Shown here: positions 33,010 through 36,516 of the stretch, piece by piece
Position numbering within the stretch: the stretch's first letter is position 1
Layout of the letters: each line of letters opens with the position of its first letter
Notes under the pieces: generated by a model
The model's database searches: none
Told to the model about the DNA's origin: nothing
What the model saw: only the letters and a program-made list of their open reading frames with translations
Program-made: the position numbers and the translations under genes
Assembly: GCA_944367535.1 (NCBI GenBank)
Contig: CALVWQ010000018.1
Coordinates: 1-36,516, forward strand
DNA length: 36,516 nt
From: an uncultured Clostridia bacterium
GTDB lineage: Bacteria; Bacillota; Clostridia; Christensenellales; Borkfalkiaceae
Reading direction: 5' to 3'

Positions 33010-33052
33010 TTTTTTAAAAACCTGCCGTATGCCGCCAAGCGGCATACGGCAG
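33010..33052 (-). terminator. Strong hairpin upstream of the NrdR boxes
   Basis: CTGCCGTATGCCG (33022-33034) and CGGCATACGGCAG (33040-33052) form a perfect 13-bp stem with a 5-nt loop, followed on the minus strand by GTTTTTAAAAAAA. It would shield nrdD from minus-strand read-through, although no gene ends nearby. A TATAAT on the minus strand at about 33105-33110 could start a short RNA ending here. Confidence 0.6.
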
Positions 33053-33183
33053 ATAATCCCGAAAGAAACACAATAAATAAGCGAATAAAAATTTATGTAA
33101 TAATTATAGCACAATAAAAAAAATAAGTATAGCGAAAAGGAAAAATAAAAATAAAAAATTTTTTCAAGAAGCGCGAAATTGAG

Positions 33184-33212
33184 TTGCAATTTATTTAAAA
33201 ATATATTAGAAT
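33184..33212 (+). promoter_or_regulatory. Promoter of tRNA-Ser
   Basis: TTGCAA (33184-33189), 17-nt spacer, TAGAAT (33207-33212), about 24 nt before the mature tRNA. Confidence 0.65.
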
Positions 33213-33235
33213 ATAGAACGACCTTTTAACGAGAC

Positions 33236-33323
33236 GGAGAGGTGTCAGAGAGGTCTAATGTGCCCGCTTGGAAAGCGAGTATACCGAAAGGTATCGGAGG
33301 TTCGAATCCTCTCCTCTCCGCCA
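33236..33323 (+). tRNA. tRNA-Ser (anticodon GGA)
   Basis: 88 nt with encoded CCA. Acceptor stem GGAGAGG/CCTCTCC, discriminator G. Anticodon loop TTGGAAA gives GGA, reading UCC/UCU. A long variable arm (TATACCGAAAGGTATC) is typical of serine tRNAs; T-loop GGTTCGAATCC. The anticodon stem CCCGC/GCGAG has one C-A mismatch. Confidence 0.95.
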
Positions 33324-33330
33324 ACAGTGA

Positions 33331-33368
33331 ATAATACGAACTCGTTTTAGGGTTCGTATTATTTTTTT
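33331..33368 (+). terminator. Terminator of tRNA-Ser
   Basis: ATAATACGAAC (33331-33341) pairs perfectly with GTTCGTATTAT (33352-33362), then TTTTTT. Confidence 0.88.
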
Positions 33369-33402
33369 AGGTATAATATTTAATTTTCACCCTGAAATAC
33401 AG

Positions 33403-33440
33403 GCTCCCGAAAATTCAAAAAATTTTCGGGAGCATTTTAA
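33403..33440. terminator. Second hairpin, possible two-way terminator
   Basis: GCTCCCGAAAATT (33403-33415) pairs perfectly with AATTTTCGGGAGC (33421-33433), followed by ATTTTAATT. It could back up the tRNA terminator or end the minus-strand membrane-protein transcript. No gene is seen in 33434-33546. Confidence 0.55.
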
Positions 33441-33546
33441 TTAAAGCGTCTGCTTTTTAACCATTCTTTCCGCGCCTTGAAATTTTGATAATAATACCGA
33501 TATTGACTTGGAAATATTCTTAGAATGGCTGTGATTAAAACAAATT

Positions 33547-33954
33547 TTAAAATCTGTCGTTTTCTTCCTCTTTTTTTCTTTCCGTATTTTTATTTACGCT
33601 CGAATTATGAGTCGTTACGGCATTTCCGCCGAAAAAAGCAATTAACGCAAATACCGCATAAACCACTATTTTTGCTATTGTGGTAATTTGCTGCATTATA
33701 TTATAAAAATCATATGCGTCCGAAGAATAAAAATTGTTTGTCATGCTGCCTATACTGTAAAAAATCGACAGAAACATGGAAATCGCCGTAAAAATCAACG
33801 TAACAATCAATACGGTTTTCGCGGTTTTTTTAAGTTCCTCGTCCTCCGACTTCACAATGACGTATCCGCCGACAAGCGCAAACGCAACAAAACTCAAATA
33901 TCCGCACAACCACATAAACAAAGCCTTCCATCGTTTAGTCCAACCCTCATTCAT
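33547..33954 (-). CDS. Small three-helix membrane protein, unknown
   Basis: 135 residues, not recognised. Three hydrophobic segments (about 12-35 LFMWLCGYLSFVAFALVGGY, 45-70 KTVLIVTLIFTAISMFLSIF, 93-112 IAKIVVYAVFALIAFFGG) and a charged C-terminal tail (NKNTERKKEEENDRF). AAGGAGGGG and a consensus promoter precede ATG 33954, so it is a single-gene unit. Layout resembles DUF4870-like small membrane proteins, but no motif secures that. Confidence 0.7.
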   Translation of the reverse strand: MNEGWTKRWKALFMWLCGYLSFVAFALVGGYVIVKSEDEELKKTAKTVLIVTLIFTAISMFLSIFYSIGSMTNNFYSSDAYDFYNIMQQITTIAKIVVYAVFALIAFFGGNAVTTHNSSVNKNTERKKEEENDRF

Positions 33955-33981
33955 AATTTCCCCTCCTTTTTATTTATTTAT

Positions 33982-34010
33982 ATTATAACAAACAAAATAA
34001 TGTGTGTCAA
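33982..34010 (-). promoter_or_regulatory. Promoter of the 135-residue membrane protein
   Basis: Perfect TTGACA (34010-34005), 17-nt spacer, TATAAT (33987-33982). Confidence 0.85.
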
Positions 34011-34084
34011 TCTGCAAAAATATAAAATTTGCCATGCAAGACAATTCTTTTACAGAGGTATAATCATCCGCAAAGAAATTTTTC

Positions 34085-34128
34085 GATAAAACAAAGCCGA
34101 TTATGAAAGTAAGAAAAATTTTATCGGC
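34085..34128 (-). terminator. Terminator of the two-gene membrane operon
   Basis: GCCGAT/ATCGGC arms (34123-34128 and 34096-34101) with a long loop, followed by TTTGTTTT on the minus strand; it overlaps the stop codon of the upstream gene at 34121-34123. Confidence 0.6.
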
Positions 34129-34993
34129 ATTGAGCTTTATGCGATTTAACTATCATAAGAACACTTATAATAAGGATGAAAAGAGCGAGTATCCCGCCGA
34201 AAACGTTGTTTAACAGATGATTTTGTCCGTTACCGAACGCCTGATTCAATGACACCTGCAAAATCAGTACCGAATATACCGCAAAGACGAGATTAACGTT
34301 ACGTATCGCACGAACTATCAGACTGTCCTGTCCTCGCGCCCTGATAAACTGAATAATCGCCGAAACAATCTTATACACGGTAACGGCTGCAACTACATAA
34401 ATGACATTTCCCGCATATTCATAATACATTTCGGCTTTGTTGATTAAAACGACGATTCCGGCTATCGCAAAAGTGAGCAAGTTTAACAAATACCCGCAGA
34501 CGCGATAAGTTTTTACCTGTTTTTCAAAACAGTTTTTATATTTTATTTCGCAAAACAATATAATTCCTTTCAATGCGACAAGCACAAAATAAAGCAAGGC
34601 AATCGTAATATTCCATACCGAATAAAACATTATGCCGACAAGCGCCTGAAAGACGGCATAAGCGATATCCGTAAAAAAACCCGCCGCGGCAAAAACAACC
34701 GTGCGAAAGCCGTAATTTTCGAGGATATTGTTTGTAAAAGTCCGCCGCCGTAAAATCAGTATTATACGGGCTTTTATTTTAGGTGCGACCAAAACCGTCG
34801 CGTATACGAAATATACAAGCCCTGCCGCCGACAGAACGTAAAAGACATAATGTAATACGGTTTTTTCGGGTACGAACACGAGAAGCAGTATCGTACCCGC
34901 AACCGCCAACATAAACGTGATATAAAAAAATAAGAGAAACATCCTGCGCGGACATTTAATTTTATCGATTATAATCCCGAAAAGTTTTTTCAT
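34121..34993 (-). CDS. Multi-pass membrane protein, unknown
   Basis: 290 residues with about eight hydrophobic segments, a basic N-terminus (MKKLFGIIIDKIKCPRR) and short loops rich in Arg/Lys (RIILILRRRTFTN, IQFIRARGQDS). No family recognised and no catalytic motif visible. GGAAAGGAA precedes the start. It follows the 178-residue gene by 44 bp on the same strand, so the two are probably co-transcribed and under the TetR regulator upstream. Confidence 0.72.
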   Translation of the reverse strand: MKKLFGIIIDKIKCPRRMFLLFFYITFMLAVAGTILLLVFVPEKTVLHYVFYVLSAAGLVYFVYATVLVAPKIKARIILILRRRTFTNNILENYGFRTVVFAAAGFFTDIAYAVFQALVGIMFYSVWNITIALLYFVLVALKGIILFCEIKYKNCFEKQVKTYRVCGYLLNLLTFAIAGIVVLINKAEMYYEYAGNVIYVVAAVTVYKIVSAIIQFIRARGQDSLIVRAIRNVNLVFAVYSVLILQVSLNQAFGNGQNHLLNNVFGGILALFILIISVLMIVKSHKAQCR

Positions 34994-35037
34994 TTCAACT
35001 AATTCCTTTCCGCGTAAAAAACGCTTCTCCTTTTATG

Positions 35038-35574
35038 TTATATCTTTTCTGCAATCAGAAGGTCATTCCCTTTTTCAAGGATATTTGCGAATTTCTCCTC
35101 TGTCTGGTCTATTACGGGAAGAAGGGTGCGGGTTTTCCTGACAACTGATTTTTTATAGATATAATAGTTTAATCCGCAAAGTACTATTCCCAGAATACCG
35201 AGCGCAATTCCGCCCGCCGTTGCCGCGATACTGCCCTCTATAAGCATCGTAAGACACATTCCGCCGCCGAGCACGAGCGTGGCAATACAGCCGAATATAA
35301 AGGCAAACACACTCGCACCCAATGTTTTGGCTCTCTCTAATCCGTTTATGGTTTCCAATGCCTCTTCCGCCTGCCGTTCAAGTTTTACGAGTTCCTGTTT
35401 ATGGCGTTGTTTCCTGTCGCGCTTTAACGAAAGCGTTACGTTGTCGAGCGCCGAGGGATTTGCGGCAGTTATCTCCCATCCGAATGCCTCATACATATCC
35501 ATTGCCTTTGCCTGGTCTTTCGCTTTGATGCTTACGGTCTTATACTCATAAGACACAAAATCTTTTTCTTGCAT
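35038..35574 (-). CDS. Membrane protein with N-terminal DUF4177-like segment and coiled coil
   Basis: 178 residues. The N-terminal YEYKTVSIKAKDQAKAMDMY followed by EAFGWEI recalls the short DUF4177-type fold. A charged helix (about 50-80, RKQRHKQELVKLERQAEEAL) is probably coiled coil. Two adjacent membrane segments (about 87-112 and 114-138, SVFAFIFGCIATLVLGGGM and ATAGGIALGILGIVLCGLNY) come before a cytosolic end. Function unknown. First gene divergent from the TetR regulator; their promoters overlap, so it is the likely target. Confidence 0.72.
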   Translation of the reverse strand: MQEKDFVSYEYKTVSIKAKDQAKAMDMYEAFGWEITAANPSALDNVTLSLKRDRKQRHKQELVKLERQAEEALETINGLERAKTLGASVFAFIFGCIATLVLGGGMCLTMLIEGSIAATAGGIALGILGIVLCGLNYYIYKKSVVRKTRTLLPVIDQTEEKFANILEKGNDLLIAEKI

Positions 35575-35631
35575 AATTATTTCACCTCTTTTTCACTTTG
35601 CCCCGAAAGCCTTTGCCGACGCGCGTTTCGG

Positions 35632-35684
35632 TTGACTTTTTCGTGAGACATGTGTATCATATAACATACAAAGACAAAAAGCAA
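35632..35684. promoter_or_regulatory. Overlapping divergent promoters with candidate TetR operator
   Basis: Plus: TTGACT (35632-35637), 17 nt, TATCAT (35655-35660). Minus: TTGCTT (35684-35679), 17 nt, TATGAT (35661-35656). The two -10 boxes share five base pairs. A dyad TGTGTAT (35651-35657)/ATACAAA (35666-35672) with one mismatch covers both -10 boxes and would let one bound TetR dimer block both. Confidence 0.6.
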
Positions 35685-35757
35685 GCTTATAAACGGGCGA
35701 TAAGACAGACCCGATTTTCTGTCGCATTAAATAATACACAAAGGGGGAATTTGTCTC

Positions 35758-36276
35758 ATGAGTTATACTGCCGAGGATTATACTAAACACTATATAGTAA
35801 CTGCGCTTTTTAAACTGATGAACGTTTATGAATACGAAAATATACGCGTCAAAGAGATTACCGAAAAAGCAGGCGTGGGCAGAGCGACTTTTTATCGGTA
35901 TTTTAAAAGCAAGGAGGACGTAATCGTTTACTATTTTGAGCACAATACGCGCGAATTTGTGTTCGGGCAACGTATCTATCCGCGATGTAAAGATGACTAT
36001 ATCAAAGTCGCGACAGACGTTTTAACCATGTTCAAAAACAATAAAGAACCTTTTAAACTGTTGAAAAAAGCACATCTGAGCGATTTATATTTAGACTTCT
36101 TGAACACAAGTTTCGTGAAAACGTTCGAAGACGACAATCCGAGCGAAAACAAATATCTCCCGTATCTTTATGCGGGAATGCTTTACAATGTTTCCATGAA
36201 ATGGTTAGAAGACGATTGCACCGAAGACATCACAACCCTTGCCACACTTATAGTCAACGCGGTTTACAATAAATAA
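35758..36276 (+). CDS. TetR/AcrR-family transcriptional regulator
   Basis: 172 residues. N-terminal helix-turn-helix (VKEITEKAGVGRATFYRYFKS, about 29-49) is typical of TetR proteins, followed by SKEDVIVYYFEHN and a helical C-terminal domain ending in LATLIVNAVYNK, as in the TetR C-terminal subfamily near DhaS. A GGGGG site precedes ATG 35758. It is transcribed away from the 178- and 290-residue membrane protein genes, which it probably represses along with itself. The inducer cannot be told. Confidence 0.9.
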   Translation: MSYTAEDYTKHYIVTALFKLMNVYEYENIRVKEITEKAGVGRATFYRYFKSKEDVIVYYFEHNTREFVFGQRIYPRCKDDYIKVATDVLTMFKNNKEPFKLLKKAHLSDLYLDFLNTSFVKTFEDDNPSENKYLPYLYAGMLYNVSMKWLEDDCTEDITTLATLIVNAVYNK

Positions 36277-36308
36277 CTCAATAAAAACAGACAAAATTAT
36301 ATAAAACG

Positions 36309-36352
36309 GAGCCTCTCTCGCGGTAAAAATTTACCGCGAGAGAGGCTCTTTA
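36309..36352. terminator. Terminator of the TetR gene, possibly two-way
   Basis: GAGCCTCTCTCGCGGTAAA (36309-36327) pairs perfectly with its complement at 36330-36348, a very long GC-rich stem, followed by TTTATC on the plus strand and, on the minus strand, CGTTTTATA. Confidence 0.8.
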
Positions 36353-36516
36353 TCCTGTTCCGTTCTCCGCTTTTTACAAACCTTTAACTTTAATTTATGC
36401 AGAGTATTTTTGAAATTATGGAAACGGCTGGCAACCTGTTCCGCCTGCTCGCCACCGGAGAACGGCGCGGGCTTCTCTGTCTGCTTATCTTCGCTCACGC
36501 TGCCGTCATAAATTCG
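36331..36516 (-). CDS. Possible 3' end of an unidentified gene, runs off the window
   Basis: A minus frame is open from the window edge to TAA 36333-36331 and reads RIYDGSVSEDKQTEKPAPFS, then GGEQAEQVASRFHNFKNTLH, then a basic end (KLKLKVCKKRRTEQDKEPLS). The stop lies inside the terminator hairpin, which then serves this gene from the other side. The sequence is GC-richer than the neighbouring AT-rich spacer. No family is recognised. The opposite strand also has an open frame from ATG 36397 (MQSIFEIMETAGNLFRLLAT) without a ribosome site, so the strand is not certain. Confidence 0.35.
   Translation of the reverse strand, partial: RIYDGSVSEDKQTEKPAPFSGGEQAEQVASRFHNFKNTLHKLKLKVCKKRRTEQDKEPLSR

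Noticed and set aside
32986-33189. 67-codon minus ORF over the nrdD upstream region
   Set aside because: Composed of Phe/Tyr/Leu from AT-rich DNA, crosses the hairpin and NrdR boxes and has no ribosome site.
1-36516. CRISPR arrays, IS elements, integrases, replication origins or rRNA
   Set aside because: No regularly spaced repeats, transposase or recombinase motifs, DnaA-box clusters or rRNA sequence seen on reading both strands.

Overview
The window looks like chromosomal DNA of a strictly anaerobic, uncultured gut-type member of the Clostridia. This rests on pyruvate formate-lyase, an anaerobic (class III) ribonucleotide reductase, Firmicutes-type sigma-A promoters and AGGAGG-type ribosome sites, and clostridial-type ABC exporter pairs. 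The lineage is inferred from gene content only. Most genes lie on the minus strand. Coding sequence is of moderate GC, while intergenic sequence is very AT-rich.

Layout. 1-2232: the 5' part of pflB (minus), cut by the window edge, with a perfect sigma-A promoter and a ZTP (pfl-motif) riboswitch plus terminator in its leader. 2285-4319: an AT-rich accessory patch with broken Rhs-repeat fragments, an Rhs C-terminal tip and a small membrane protein that could be its immunity partner. The patch abuts the severed 3' end of a plus-strand gene that kept its terminator. 4456-11885: tRNA-Leu and a housekeeping run read as metK-comF-secA-prfB-tsaD-Dabb from one promoter; prfB needs a +1 programmed frameshift. 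12017-17021: plus-strand operon of a heterodimeric ABC exporter and a radical-SAM protein, closed by a two-way terminator. 17077-22199: an XRE-cupin regulator followed by potABCD. 22200-22816: a gene-free stretch with a promoter-terminator pair that looks like a small RNA gene.

22937-26499: a three-gene carbohydrate operon (PHP phosphoesterase, sorbitol-6-phosphate-dehydrogenase-like SDR, tandem class II aldolase). 26551-26881: a stand-alone 31-residue ORF with its own promoter, ribosome site and terminator. 26922-29565: uraA-upp behind a leader peptide and an intrinsic terminator arranged like the enterobacterial pyrBI attenuator. 29597-33008: nrdD fused to a glutaredoxin-like domain, overlapping a thioredoxin-reductase-like flavoprotein without the usual NADPH motifs, under two NrdR boxes. 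33184-33433: tRNA-Ser. 33547-36352: small membrane proteins and a divergent TetR regulator. The right edge holds an unidentified partial ORF.

How they fit together. The pfl, nrdD and trxB-like genes describe glycyl-radical anaerobic metabolism. ZTP sensing of 10-formyl-folate shortage ties formate production by PFL to one-carbon supply. The nrdD-redoxin/TrxB-like pair looks like a self-contained electron route for deoxynucleotide synthesis. uraA-upp provides uracil salvage under apparent attenuation control. The regulator-potABCD operon handles polyamine uptake. The best candidates for new biology are the redoxin-fused NrdD module, the uraA leader-peptide attenuator, the intergenic RNA at 22.5 kb, the 31-residue peptide gene and the aldolase with an inactive second half.
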